From Lachnospiraceae bacterium (lineage in GTDB: Bacteria > Bacillota > Clostridia > Lachnospirales > Lachnospiraceae): a DNA stretch of 35,699 nt. Below the pieces are notes generated by a model that saw only the letters and a list, made by a program, of their open reading frames with translations, was not told the DNA's origin and did no database searches. Numbering within the stretch: the first letter of the stretch is position 1; every line of letters starts with the position of its first letter. Below are positions 25,753 to 33,723 of this stretch, piece by piece. The stretch is from NCBI GenBank assembly GCA_017617545.1, contig JAFZVZ010000007.1:1-35699 (forward strand), written 5' to 3'. A program made the position numbers and the translations under genes.

Positions 25753-27078
25753 ATGAAACAGCCGAAAATCCACAAGATCTACAACCCCGCAATGGAGTGC
25801 ATGGATCGCTCCAAGCTTCGCGAGCTCCAGAGTGAGCGCCTTCGCGAAACCGTAAAACTCGAGTATGAGCGTGTACCGCTCTACCGCAAGCGCATGGATG
25901 AGAAGGGCGTGAAGCCCGAGGACATTCAAACCGTGGATGACCTTAAGAAACTTCCGTTCATGGAGAAGACCGACCTCCGCGACGAGTTCCCGTACGGCCT
26001 GTTCGCACAGAAACTGACGGACATCGTTCGTATTCAGGGTTCGTCGGGAACAACCGGCAAGCCCATCGTCGCAGGTTACACGGAAAATGACATTGAAGTC
26101 TGGACCGAGATGGTTGCCCGCGCTCTCACCGCTGCCGGCGGCGACGCAGACGATGTCATCCAGATCTGCTACGGCTACGGTCTCTTCACCGGCGGTCTCG
26201 GCGCACACCAGGGCGCACAGCGCATCGGCGCTACCGTAATCCCGATGTCCGCAGGCAACACCGAGCGCCAAATGATGATGATGACCGAGCTCGGCGCTAC
26301 CATGCTCTGCTGCACGCCTTCCTACGCGACCTACCTCGCTGAGACGCTCCGCGACCGCGGACTCCTCGGCAAGGTTAAGCTCAAGGCCGGTGTCTTCGGT
26401 GCTGAGCCCTGGACGGAGGAAATGCGTACGCACCTTGAGGAAATCCTCGATTTCGATGCCTGCGATATCTACGGTCTTACCGAGATCGGCGGCCCCGGCG
26501 TTGCGTTCGAGTGCCTTGAGAAGCACGGCATGCACGTCAACGAGGACCACGTCATCGTCGAGATCATCAATCCCGAGACCGGCGAGCCTCTTCCTTACGG
26601 CGAGTCCGGTGAGCTTGTCTTCACGACCATCACGAAGACCGGTATGCCGATGCTCCGCTACCGCACGCACGATATCTGTCGTCTGATCGCAGAGCCCTGC
26701 GCATGCGGTCGTACGCTCATCCGCATGAGCCGTCTCACGGGTCGTACCGACGACATGCTTGTCATCCGCGGCGTCAACGTATTCCCGAGCCAGATCGAGT
26801 CCTGTCTTGTCGGCCTTGAGGGCGTTGCTCCGTTCTACATGCTCATCGTTGACCGTGTCAACTCCACCGACAAGCTTGAGGTTCAGATTGAGATGTCCGA
26901 GGAGATGTTCACCGATAAGGTCAGCGAGATCGAGCAGCTGCGCAGCACCATCACGGAGCGCATTAAGTCCGTGGTCGGAATCGCAGCCAAGGTTACTCTC
27001 GTTCCGCCGAAGTCCCTTCCTCGTTCCGAAGGCAAGGCAAAGCGTATCATTGACAACCGCGGCTTAACGAACAAATAA
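25753..27078 (+). CDS. paaK: Phenylacetate-CoA ligase
   Basis: This 441-residue cytoplasmic adenylate-forming enzyme joins phenylacetate or another aryl-acetate to CoA using ATP, giving AMP and pyrophosphate. Adenylation motifs are present: the P-loop-like SSGTTGKPIVAGYT (about 97-110), YGLTEIGGPG (about 239-248), the YRTHDICRL region, and a C-terminal AMP-binding domain with GRTDDMLVIRGVNVFPSQIE. A CACG motif (CACGRTL) lies near residue 317. GGAGG precedes the ATG. The T-box leader ties expression to an amino acid, and in many anaerobes this gene sits with indolepyruvate:ferredoxin oxidoreductase genes and an ACT-domain gene. Here only the ACT gene is present. The direction (acyl-CoA making or breaking) in vivo is unclear. 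Confidence 0.93.
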   Translation: MKQPKIHKIYNPAMECMDRSKLRELQSERLRETVKLEYERVPLYRKRMDEKGVKPEDIQTVDDLKKLPFMEKTDLRDEFPYGLFAQKLTDIVRIQGSSGTTGKPIVAGYTENDIEVWTEMVARALTAAGGDADDVIQICYGYGLFTGGLGAHQGAQRIGATVIPMSAGNTERQMMMMTELGATMLCCTPSYATYLAETLRDRGLLGKVKLKAGVFGAEPWTEEMRTHLEEILDFDACDIYGLTEIGGPGVAFECLEKHGMHVNEDHVIVEIINPETGEPLPYGESGELVFTTITKTGMPMLRYRTHDICRLIAEPCACGRTLIRMSRLTGRTDDMLVIRGVNVFPSQIESCLVGLEGVAPFYMLIVDRVNSTDKLEVQIEMSEEMFTDKVSEIEQLRSTITERIKSVVGIAAKVTLVPPKSLPRSEGKAKRIIDNRGLTNK

Positions 27079-27231
27079 GTATTGACACCTACGGAAGGAA
27101 TTCCAATCCGATCGCGTCGCGTCGACCGCCGTTGTTTGCCTCGCTCGCAAGGGAAATTGCTCACTCCGGCAAAGCAACCGCGTTTCCGCTCCGCTCGGAA
27201 AGTAATTCACGCGAATCGTTTACTACTTTTC

Positions 27232-27261
27232 TTACATGAATACTGCGGCTTGTGTTATACT
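27232..27261 (+). promoter_or_regulatory. Promoter of the ACT-domain gene
   Basis: TTACAT (27232-27237) and TATACT (27256-27261) are 18 bp apart, with a TG extension before the -10. The rest of the 230-base gap after paaK (27079-27231) holds several short G/C hairpins but no T-run. Confidence 0.65.
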
Positions 27262-27308
27262 TGTCGTAGGGTTTACATCCCCCATACCGGGAGAAGGAGG
27301 ATTCAATA

Positions 27309-27752
27309 ATGTTTGTACATCAGATTTCTGTATATCTCGTAAATGCACACGGCACTCTCTGCAAGCTCACAGGGCTTCTCAAGGATCATAACGTGGATAT
27401 CCTCGCGCTCATGATCGCCGACATGTCGGAATTCGGCATCGTTCGTTTCATTGTCAAGGATGAGGACATCCAGACGTGCCTCGATCTGTTGAAGGAGGCG
27501 GGTTACTCGGCTCGCAAGAACCATGTTGTCTGCGTCAAGATCCCGAACGAGGCGGGCGGTCTGCACGGTGCTCTTCAGCTTTTGGAAAATGCCGGCAACA
27601 GCATCGAGTACCTTTACTCGTTCAATTATTCAGGCGACAACAACGCGCTGATCATTTTCCGTCTCGCTGACCGCGAGGCCGGCGCCAAGCTTCTGCTGGA
27701 GAACGGCTTCAACATCGCAACGCAGGCTGATATCGACGCGCTCGGCTGCTGA
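27309..27752 (+). CDS. Tandem ACT-domain protein
   Basis: This 147-residue protein is made of two ACT domains (about 1-68 and 70-140) and nothing else. ACT domains bind amino acids and act as sensors. The beta-alpha-beta pattern is clear in HQISVYLVNAHGTLCKLTGLL and VCVKIPNEAGGLHGALQLL. Stand-alone pairs of this kind are commonly found next to paaK and indolepyruvate oxidoreductase genes in Clostridia, so a role sensing aromatic amino acids is likely but inferred. AAGGAGG lies 8 bases before the ATG. It may be read from both the T-box transcript and its own promoter. Confidence 0.92.
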   Translation: MFVHQISVYLVNAHGTLCKLTGLLKDHNVDILALMIADMSEFGIVRFIVKDEDIQTCLDLLKEAGYSARKNHVVCVKIPNEAGGLHGALQLLENAGNSIEYLYSFNYSGDNNALIIFRLADREAGAKLLLENGFNIATQADIDALGC

Positions 27753-27870
27753 TCACAACAGATCACGGCGCCGTTTTGAGACACTGCTCTGCTGCTGTTC
27801 AACCCCGTGCATCCGGATTGCAACGCACAGACAGCTGTTCCTTTTATTTCAAACAACCTGAAAATCTAAG

Positions 27871-27904
27871 AAGCGCTCCGACAGTTTCCTGCCGGAGCGC
27901 TTTT
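27871..27904. terminator. Bidirectional terminator between convergent genes
   Basis: AAGCGCTCCG (27871-27880) pairs with CGGAGCGCTT (27893-27902), followed by a T-run on the plus strand and a weaker one on the minus strand. It separates the ACT gene from the convergent lipoprotein gene. Confidence 0.85.
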
Positions 27905-27954
27905 GCACTGTTTCAATTATCATCGCCCGCTGTCTGCGGACTTCGCAATTCGGA

Positions 27955-29772
27955 TCAGTAATCCCAATGCTCGTGGATCGACCAGAGCATGTTCAGAAGG
28001 TTATCCTCCTGCTCATCCACGGCCTCTTCAAGTCCGTAGAGGTCGAGCAGCCAGATATCACCGTTCGCATCGCGGCTTACAAAGATCTCCTCACAGTAAT
28101 CCTTGTCGCCCTTGCTGTACCACAGAGCTACCCAGCGGTAGGTCATGCGGCCTTCGTAATCCTGAACATCGGAGACCTCAATCTCATCCGAGGAGATTGA
28201 ATCAAGCAGGGCCGTCATGTACTCATCCGCAGTTGCAACCGCGTTCGTAGGCGTAAAATGCTTCAAAAGGAAGTATCCTTCCTTCTCATCGTTGTAGAAG
28301 AACTCAACACCGTTGCCTTCCTTGACGATGTCCTTGATCTCACCGTTTTTGTAAACAACATAAACTCCGGTGCCGTCCGGCATGCGATCCTTCCAGACCA
28401 CATAGTCATCATCCATCTTAACACCGCTCTGAACCATGCTGAGGCAGCATCCGGAAAGCATGTTCAGGATCTCACCGTGGCGCTGCGTAAAGTTCGTGTT
28501 GTACTCTGCGTCCTTGATCAGACCGACAGATACGTACACACCGACATCATCCTTGGCGCTGGTAACGAAAATGAAACCGCAGCCCGTCGCGTACTTACCG
28601 TTCTCGTAATCATAGGTAAGGCTTGCGAGAGGCAGGTAGTAACCCTCCGCACCGTTGACATCAAACGTCGTAGCCTCAGCGTCGGAAGCAAGCTTGACCT
28701 CATACATATCGATCAGGTCCGCAAGCGTGCCTTCCTTGTCGTCAACATTCCAAAGCTGCGAGAAATCACGGCAATCCATCACGATGCCGCCGTTATGGTA
28801 ATTCATGGCGAATACATAGAAAAGATATTCGTCATTTTCTACGTACATAGAGGTATCGTAAACCTCAATCTCCTCGACATCCGGAAGATCCATGGTGATC
28901 GGGAGCGACTTATGGGTGAACGACTTCACACTGAGGGTGCCGGGCTCCGGAGTAGGAGTCGCCTCAGGTGTAGGCGTTGCCTCGGGCGTAGGTGTTGCCT
29001 CAGGCGTAGGCGTTGCCTCAGGCGTGGGCGTTGCCTCGGGAGTAGGCGTCACATCAGGTGCGTCCGTAGGCGTAGGCTCGCCGGCCGGAGTAGGCGTTCC
29101 GAGCGAGTTACCCTTGATTCCCTCGTAGGCGTTGATGTCAAGACGGATCGTTCCGGCAAGCAACTGGAACGCAAGTCCTGCAGCGTCTTCCTCTTCCTCG
29201 GTCACGAAGTAAATAACATACTTATCCTTATACATCTCGACAGCTACGAAGCAGCTCTTCTCCTCGCCGCCCTTCTTCGCGTCGAGCATCTGTCCGTACA
29301 GCGTCTTTCCGGCGAACTCAACCTTTGTTGCATCGCCCTTCTTGTCAACGCTCTCGTAATCCGGCTCATCGTCCATGTTGTCATCGAGTTTCGATGCAAA
29401 CTTCACGGCCGCATCGACCGCATCCGCGAGTTCGGACACCTTCTTGGTCGACTTCGTCTGGATGTAGATCTTATACTCGCCGTACGCCTCGAAGGTCGCA
29501 TACTCGCCGTAGCGTCCGCCCGGCGTGCACGCACCCGGATACCAGCAGGAAATGCCCTGCTCCTCATCTTTCCAGAGCCAGTAGCCTACGGGAACCATAT
29601 CCTCGGAAACCGGAAGCTTCTCGTCGTTTACGACGTAGTCAATCTTCTTCTTTTTGTCGTCGTCATCGTCGTCATCATCGTCGTCATCGTCATCGCCGCA
29701 CGCGGCCAGCATTCCGACCGTGAGCACCAGAACGAGGAACAGCATGAGGTAACGAAACCACTTATTCTTCAT
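27955..29772 (-). CDS. Large lipoprotein with poly-Asp run and TPTPEA linker
   Basis: This 605-residue exported lipoprotein has lipobox MLAAC with lipidated Cys25, followed directly by Gly, 13 Asp (27-39) and four Lys. Residues 44-228 form one unrecognised domain. A linker of about 50 residues follows, rich in TPTP and including six TPTPEA/TPTPEP copies. A second unrecognised domain then runs to the C-terminus, ending LLNMLWSIHEHWDY. AAAGGAG precedes the ATG. The signal peptide (LVLTVG-L-AC), linker and end of the C-terminal domain resemble the PASTA lipoprotein at 23158-24639, so both probably belong to one paralogous family. Substrate or partner is unknown; the length of the Asp run may vary between strains. 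Confidence 0.88.
   Translation of the reverse strand: MKNKWFRYLMLFLVLVLTVGMLAACGDDDDDDDDDDDDDKKKKIDYVVNDEKLPVSEDMVPVGYWLWKDEEQGISCWYPGACTPGGRYGEYATFEAYGEYKIYIQTKSTKKVSELADAVDAAVKFASKLDDNMDDEPDYESVDKKGDATKVEFAGKTLYGQMLDAKKGGEEKSCFVAVEMYKDKYVIYFVTEEEEDAAGLAFQLLAGTIRLDINAYEGIKGNSLGTPTPAGEPTPTDAPDVTPTPEATPTPEATPTPEATPTPEATPTPEATPTPEPGTLSVKSFTHKSLPITMDLPDVEEIEVYDTSMYVENDEYLFYVFAMNYHNGGIVMDCRDFSQLWNVDDKEGTLADLIDMYEVKLASDAEATTFDVNGAEGYYLPLASLTYDYENGKYATGCGFIFVTSAKDDVGVYVSVGLIKDAEYNTNFTQRHGEILNMLSGCCLSMVQSGVKMDDDYVVWKDRMPDGTGVYVVYKNGEIKDIVKEGNGVEFFYNDEKEGYFLLKHFTPTNAVATADEYMTALLDSISSDEIEVSDVQDYEGRMTYRWVALWYSKGDKDYCEEIFVSRDANGDIWLLDLYGLEEAVDEQEDNLLNMLWSIHEHWDY
28943..29050 (-). repeat. Six 18-bp repeats encoding the TPTPEA linker
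   Basis: The nucleotide copies differ at third positions, so the repeat is maintained mainly at the protein level. It encodes a flexible, extended spacer between the two lipoprotein domains. Confidence 0.85.
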
Positions 29773-29859
29773 TGTTTCTCTCCTTTATATGTATTCGGGT
29801 ACGTCGTAACATCGACGCCCGCGGATATCTCCGATCATTTCGGAGCCGCGTACAAAATT

Positions 29860-29888
29860 ATTATACCGCATATATTTTTCCGAGTAAA
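29860..29888 (-). promoter_or_regulatory. Promoter of the large lipoprotein gene
   Basis: TTTACT (29883-29888) and TATAAT (29860-29865) are 17 bp apart on the minus strand, abutting the upstream terminator. The hexamers are the same pair as at the VanZ-like gene. A small hairpin (CTCCGA/TCGGAG, 29830-29846) lies in the leader. Confidence 0.75.
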
Positions 29889-29922
29889 CAAAAACTTGCG
29901 GCACCGTCACGGCACCGCAAGT
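29888..29922 (-). terminator. Terminator of the malate gene group
   Basis: ACTTGCGG (29894-29901) pairs with CCGCAAGT (29915-29922). On the minus strand it is followed by TTTTTG. It lies about 45 bases past the malic enzyme stop. Confidence 0.85.
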
Positions 29923-29967
29923 CTGTCATCCGTATCGGATCTGTATTCGGAAAATGCTCCGCTTCAA

Positions 29968-31140
29968 TTACAGGCGAGCTACACCGGTATCGCGTGCAGC
30001 CTGAGCAACTGCCTTGGCAACAGCCTGAGCAACCGTCTTGTCGAGAGCGCTCGGGATGATGTAATCAGCGGAAAGCTTGTCATCGGTAACGAATGCAGCA
30101 ATTGCCTTCGCAGCCGCGATCTTCATAGCGTCGTTGATATCGCTTGCGCGAACATCAAGTGCACCGCGGAAGATACCCGGGAATGCAAGCACGTTGTTGA
30201 TCTGGTTCGGGAAATCGCTGCGGCCGGTTCCGACTACTGCTGCGCCTGCAGCCTTAGCCTCATCGGGCATGATCTCGGGAGTCGGGTTAGCCATCGGGAA
30301 GAGGATTGCCTTCGGAGCCATGCTCTTCACCATCTCAGGAGTTACGCAGCCGGGAGCGGAAACACCGATGAACACGTCAGCGCCCTTGATAACTTCCTCA
30401 AGGCTGCCCTTGCGCATCTGCTGGTTGGTCATCTCAGCGATGATCTCCTTCTCCGGGTTCAGACCGTCACGACCCTTGTAGATTGCGCCCTTGCGGTCGC
30501 ACATAACAACGTCCTTCAGACCCATGGAGATGAGGAGCTTGATGATAGCGATACCTGCAGCGCCTGCACCACTCGTTACAACACGGATCTCATCGATCTT
30601 CTTGTCAACGACCTTCAGAGCGTTGAGCATTGCAGCGAGGCAGACAACAGCCGTACCGTGCTGATCATCGTGGAAGATCGGAATATCGCAGCACTCCTTC
30701 AGCTTTCTCTCGATTTCGAAGCAGCGGGGTGCGGAGATGTCCTCAAGGTTAACACCGCCGAACGAACCTGCAAGAAGGCGAACCGTGTTTACGATATCGT
30801 CAACTTCCTTGGAACGGATGCAAAGCGGGATCGCATCGACATCACCGAATGCCTTGAAGAGCGCGCATTTGCCTTCCATAACCGGCATACCTGCTTCCGG
30901 ACCGATATCACCGAGGCCGAGAACCGCGGTACCGTCCGTAACAACCGCTACAAGGTTGGAACGACGGGTAAGGTCGTAGCTGAGGTCAACATTTTTCTGG
31001 ATCTCAAGGCAGGGCTGTGCAACACCGGGGGTGTATGCAAGAGAAAGATCCTCTTTCGTCTCCAGGGGAGCGCGAACGATCATCTCTACCTTACCTTTCC
31101 ATTCATAGTGCTTTTTCAGGGATTCTTCTGCATAATTCAT
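29968..31140 (-). CDS. Malic enzyme (short, NAD(P)-dependent)
   Basis: This 390-residue cytoplasmic enzyme oxidatively decarboxylates malate to pyruvate and CO2 with reduction of NAD(P), or runs in reverse. The malic domain has LAYTPGVAQPCLEI, VVTDGTAVLGLGDIGPEAGMPVMEGK and the metal-binding FHDDQHGTA. The Rossmann half has VVTSGAGAAGIAIIKLL and FPMANPTPEIMPDEA. The length matches the short bacterial form (about 390-400). The Asp after the nucleotide-binding strand (VVMCDRKG) is the kind of residue seen in NAD users, but cofactor choice is uncertain. AAAGGAAT precedes the ATG. It is third in a minus-strand group after the dehydrogenase and fumarase, with a 67-base gap. Confidence 0.95.
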   Translation of the reverse strand: MNYAEESLKKHYEWKGKVEMIVRAPLETKEDLSLAYTPGVAQPCLEIQKNVDLSYDLTRRSNLVAVVTDGTAVLGLGDIGPEAGMPVMEGKCALFKAFGDVDAIPLCIRSKEVDDIVNTVRLLAGSFGGVNLEDISAPRCFEIERKLKECCDIPIFHDDQHGTAVVCLAAMLNALKVVDKKIDEIRVVTSGAGAAGIAIIKLLISMGLKDVVMCDRKGAIYKGRDGLNPEKEIIAEMTNQQMRKGSLEEVIKGADVFIGVSAPGCVTPEMVKSMAPKAILFPMANPTPEIMPDEAKAAGAAVVGTGRSDFPNQINNVLAFPGIFRGALDVRASDINDAMKIAAAKAIAAFVTDDKLSADYIIPSALDKTVAQAVAKAVAQAARDTGVARL

Positions 31141-31207
31141 ACTGATATTCCTTTCCTATAAGCGCTTTCCGCTTTATTGTACTGTTTTGCCGCGCAGATC
31201 CTCAGGA

Positions 31208-32584
31208 TCAGCACATATCCTCCGGCCGGAACACTTCGTCGAACCTCTCCGCGCTCAGGAACCCGAGCGCAACGCACGCCTCTTTCAGGGAAATATTGTC
31301 CGCGTAGGCTTTCTTCGCCGTCTTGGCTGCGTTCTCGTATCCGATATAGGGGTTCAACGCTGTTACCAGCATCAGAGACTGATTTAAATTCTGCCGCATC
31401 CGGTCCTCATTGGCCGTGATGCCTTCCGCGCACCGCTTCTCAAAGGACGACATCGCCTCCGCGAGAAGTCTTACGGACTGCAGGAAGTTGTAGGCACATA
31501 CGGGCATGAACACGTTGAGTTCGAAGTTGCCCTGGCTTGCCGCCATGCCGACTGCCGTGTCGTTCGCGATGACCTGAACGGCTACCATCGTGACCGCCTC
31601 GCACTGTGTCGGATTGACCTTGCCGGGCATGATGGACGAGCCCGGTTCGTTCGCCGGGATCGTGATCTCGGCAAGTCCGTTGCGCGGTCCGCTCGCGAGC
31701 CAGCGCACGTCGTTCGCGATCTTCATAAGGTCTGCCGCAAGCGCCTTCAGGGCACCATGGGCAAATACAAACTCGTCTTTCGAGGTGAGTGCGTGGAACT
31801 TGTTCGGCGCTGTCACAAACGCGCTGCCCGTGATCTCCGCCACGCGCGCTGCCGCCTTCTCACCGAAGCCCTTCGGCGCGTTGATACCCGTTCCGACCGC
31901 TGTTCCGCCGAGCGCAAGTCGGCGAAGCATCGGCAAAGCAGCACAGATCATCTCACGGTCCGTCGCAAGGCTCTCGCTCCATCCGGAGATCTCCTGGGAG
32001 AACCGGATCGGCGTCGCATCCTGGAGATGCGTGCGGCCGCATTTGACAATTCCCTCGTTCGCCTTCTCAAGTCTGCGAAACGTTTCGATCAGCGAGTCGA
32101 GCGCCGGCATCAGCTTCCGCTCAATGCCGAGTGCCGCCGCGATATGCATTGCCGTAGGGAACGTATCGTTCGAGGACTGCGACATGTTGACATCGTCGTT
32201 CGGGTGAAGAAGCTTCCGTCCCGCAATCTCATTGCCGCGGTTGGCGATCACCTCGTTGGCGTTCATGTTCGACTGTGTTCCGCTGCCGGTCTGCCACACG
32301 ACAAGCGGAAAATGCTCCTTGAGAGTTCCGTCGATCACCTCATCGCACGCCTGCGAGATCGCGTCGAGTTTCTCCTGCGTCATGCGGTCCGGCACAAGTT
32401 CACGGTTGGCAAGCGCCGCAGCCTTCTTTAATATACCGAAGGCCTGAACAATCTCCGCGGGCATCGTCTCAAGACCGACACCAATCGGAAAATTCCCGCG
32501 GCTCCGCTCGGTCTGCGCTCCCCAATAGCGGTCGGCAGGCACATTCACATCGCCCATGGAATCATGTTCAACGCGATACTCCAT
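31208..32584 (-). CDS. fumC: Fumarate hydratase class II
   Basis: This 458-residue cytoplasmic, iron-sulfur-free fumarase interconverts fumarate and malate. Fumarase/aspartase superfamily signatures are SGTQSNMNANEVIANRG, HPNDDVNMSQSSNDTFPTAM, GRTHLQDATPI and GSSIMPGKVNPTQCE. Gln-Ser in GSGTQSN and the SSNDTFPTAM form favour fumarase over aspartase. The start at 32584 (MEYRVEHDSMG) has AAGGAGG just upstream; the longer frame starting at 32707 runs through the leader and has no homologous sequence. A bulged hairpin (32599-32626) lies right before the ribosome site and may affect translation. It shares the strand with the dehydrogenase upstream and malic enzyme downstream. Choice of the O2-stable class in an anaerobe is notable. 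Confidence 0.95.
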   Translation of the reverse strand: MEYRVEHDSMGDVNVPADRYWGAQTERSRGNFPIGVGLETMPAEIVQAFGILKKAAALANRELVPDRMTQEKLDAISQACDEVIDGTLKEHFPLVVWQTGSGTQSNMNANEVIANRGNEIAGRKLLHPNDDVNMSQSSNDTFPTAMHIAAALGIERKLMPALDSLIETFRRLEKANEGIVKCGRTHLQDATPIRFSQEISGWSESLATDREMICAALPMLRRLALGGTAVGTGINAPKGFGEKAAARVAEITGSAFVTAPNKFHALTSKDEFVFAHGALKALAADLMKIANDVRWLASGPRNGLAEITIPANEPGSSIMPGKVNPTQCEAVTMVAVQVIANDTAVGMAASQGNFELNVFMPVCAYNFLQSVRLLAEAMSSFEKRCAEGITANEDRMRQNLNQSLMLVTALNPYIGYENAAKTAKKAYADNISLKEACVALGFLSAERFDEVFRPEDMC

Positions 32585-32598
32585 CCGTTCCTCCTTAT

Positions 32599-32626
32599 GT
32601 CCCGGGAAGCTATATTCCCGCGGGAC
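32599..32626 (-). repeat. Bulged hairpin in the fumC leader, beside the ribosome site
   Basis: GTCCCGGGAA (32599-32608) pairs with TTCCCGCGGGAC (32615-32626) with a two-base bulge. It lies 5 bases before the fumC AAGGAGG, where it could influence ribosome loading or protect the processed mRNA end. Confidence 0.6.
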
Positions 32627-32672
32627 GTTGTTCTTGTACACCGGGCAAATATTGTTCGCCAATTGCACATGA

Positions 32673-32700
32673 AGCAGCATCCTCCGGAGAGGATGCTGCT
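32673..32700 (-). terminator. Strong hairpin after the dehydrogenase gene
   Basis: AGCAGCATCCTC (32673-32684) pairs perfectly with GAGGATGCTGCT (32689-32700) around a CGGA loop, 13 bases past the stop. There is no T-run after it on the minus strand, so it may attenuate or stabilise rather than fully terminate, leaving read-through into fumC possible. Confidence 0.6.
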
Positions 32701-32713
32701 CCTGCAATATTGA

Positions 32714-33658
32714 TTACTCGATATTAATGCTCTGGATAACGGCCTTGAGGTTGTCAGCGCTCTTCTGAAGAAGCGAGATCTCCTCATCCGTAAGAGGCGT
32801 CTCCACGTTGCCGATGATACCGCTCTTACCGACAATGGCAAGCGTGCTGAGGCATACATCGCTGATGCCGTACTCGCCGTGCATCATCGTGGAAACCGTC
32901 ATCGTGGTATCGATACCCGTTGCGATCGTCTTAACGATGAACGCTACGGAAACAGCGATTGCATAGTAGGTAGCACCCTTCCATCCGATCACGATACCGC
33001 CGGACTTCTTAACGTACTCCTCCACCTCAGCCTTGTTGAGCTCAGGGAACTCCTTGATGGAGTTGTGTACGCGCTCCTTGTACTGACCGATCGGCACGTT
33101 CGAGATGTTGGCAAGAGACCAGGTAATGAACGAGGAATCGCCGTGCTCACCGAACACGTATGCATGAACGTTGCTCTGGCTGATATCATAGAGCTCAGAC
33201 AGGCGCGAACGAAGTCTCGAGGTGTCAAGGATCGTACCGGAACCGATGATCTGATTCTCCGGAATGCCGGAGAACTTGTGGAATGCGTAAGTCATGACAT
33301 CGACCGGGTTGCTTACGATGATGTAGATCGCCTTCGGGGCATACACCGTAATCTTGGATGCGATGTCCTTCATGATGTTGACATTGGTCTGTGCAAGTTC
33401 AAGTCTGGACTGACCTGCTTTTCTCGGGATGCCGGATGTGATGATAACGATGTCCGAACCGACAGCGTCGCTGTAATCACCTGCAATGATGCTCATGGAG
33501 CCGAAGAAAGGAGCGCCCTGCAAAATATCCATTGCCTCACCTTTCGCCTTCTCCTTGTTCACATCGATGAGAACGATGTCCGAAGCGGTGCCGTTCGTTG
33601 CGAGAGTGAATGCGATCGTCGATCCGACGCTTCCCGCGCCAATGATAGTAACCTTCAT
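32714..33658 (-). CDS. Lactate/malate dehydrogenase family protein, probably malate dehydrogenase
   Basis: This 314-residue NAD-dependent 2-hydroxyacid dehydrogenase has a Rossmann start (VTIIGAGSVGSTIA), Asp after strand 2 (VLIDVNKEKA), the substrate-binding ILDTSRLRSRL and the catalytic GEHGD. At the substrate-specificity position, where lactate dehydrogenases have Gln (PQKPGE), this protein has Arg (IPRKAGQSRLEL), as malate dehydrogenases do. The rest of the loop looks intermediate: Gln stands where MDH has Met and LDH has Glu. Adjacent fumarase and malic enzyme genes support malate/oxaloacetate as substrate. Automatic annotation may say L-lactate dehydrogenase; that remains possible. An AAAGAGGC site precedes the ATG. 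The promoter region carries an inverted and a direct repeat. Confidence 0.88.
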   Translation of the reverse strand: MKVTIIGAGSVGSTIAFTLATNGTASDIVLIDVNKEKAKGEAMDILQGAPFFGSMSIIAGDYSDAVGSDIVIITSGIPRKAGQSRLELAQTNVNIMKDIASKITVYAPKAIYIIVSNPVDVMTYAFHKFSGIPENQIIGSGTILDTSRLRSRLSELYDISQSNVHAYVFGEHGDSSFITWSLANISNVPIGQYKERVHNSIKEFPELNKAEVEEYVKKSGGIVIGWKGATYYAIAVSVAFIVKTIATGIDTTMTVSTMMHGEYGISDVCLSTLAIVGKSGIIGNVETPLTDEEISLLQKSADNLKAVIQSINIE

Positions 33659-33723
33659 ACATGCCTCTTTCCGCGCTTTATGCGCCGTTTTTCCTGCCTT
33701 TGTTATTCGATTTAAAGTATGCT

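Noticed and set aside
25675-26670. 331-codon minus-strand frame opposite paaK
   Set aside because: It is antisense to a well-conserved ligase and begins inside it; no family resemblance.
27079-27231. Possible small RNA or terminator in the gap after paaK
   Set aside because: Only short hairpins (for example TTTCCG/CGGAAA near 27184-27201) without a T-run or separate promoter are visible.
28258-31161. 967-codon plus-strand open frame
   Set aside because: It runs antisense across a lipoprotein gene, a terminator and the malic enzyme gene, all clearly real on the minus strand. Its translation looks like shadow sequence.
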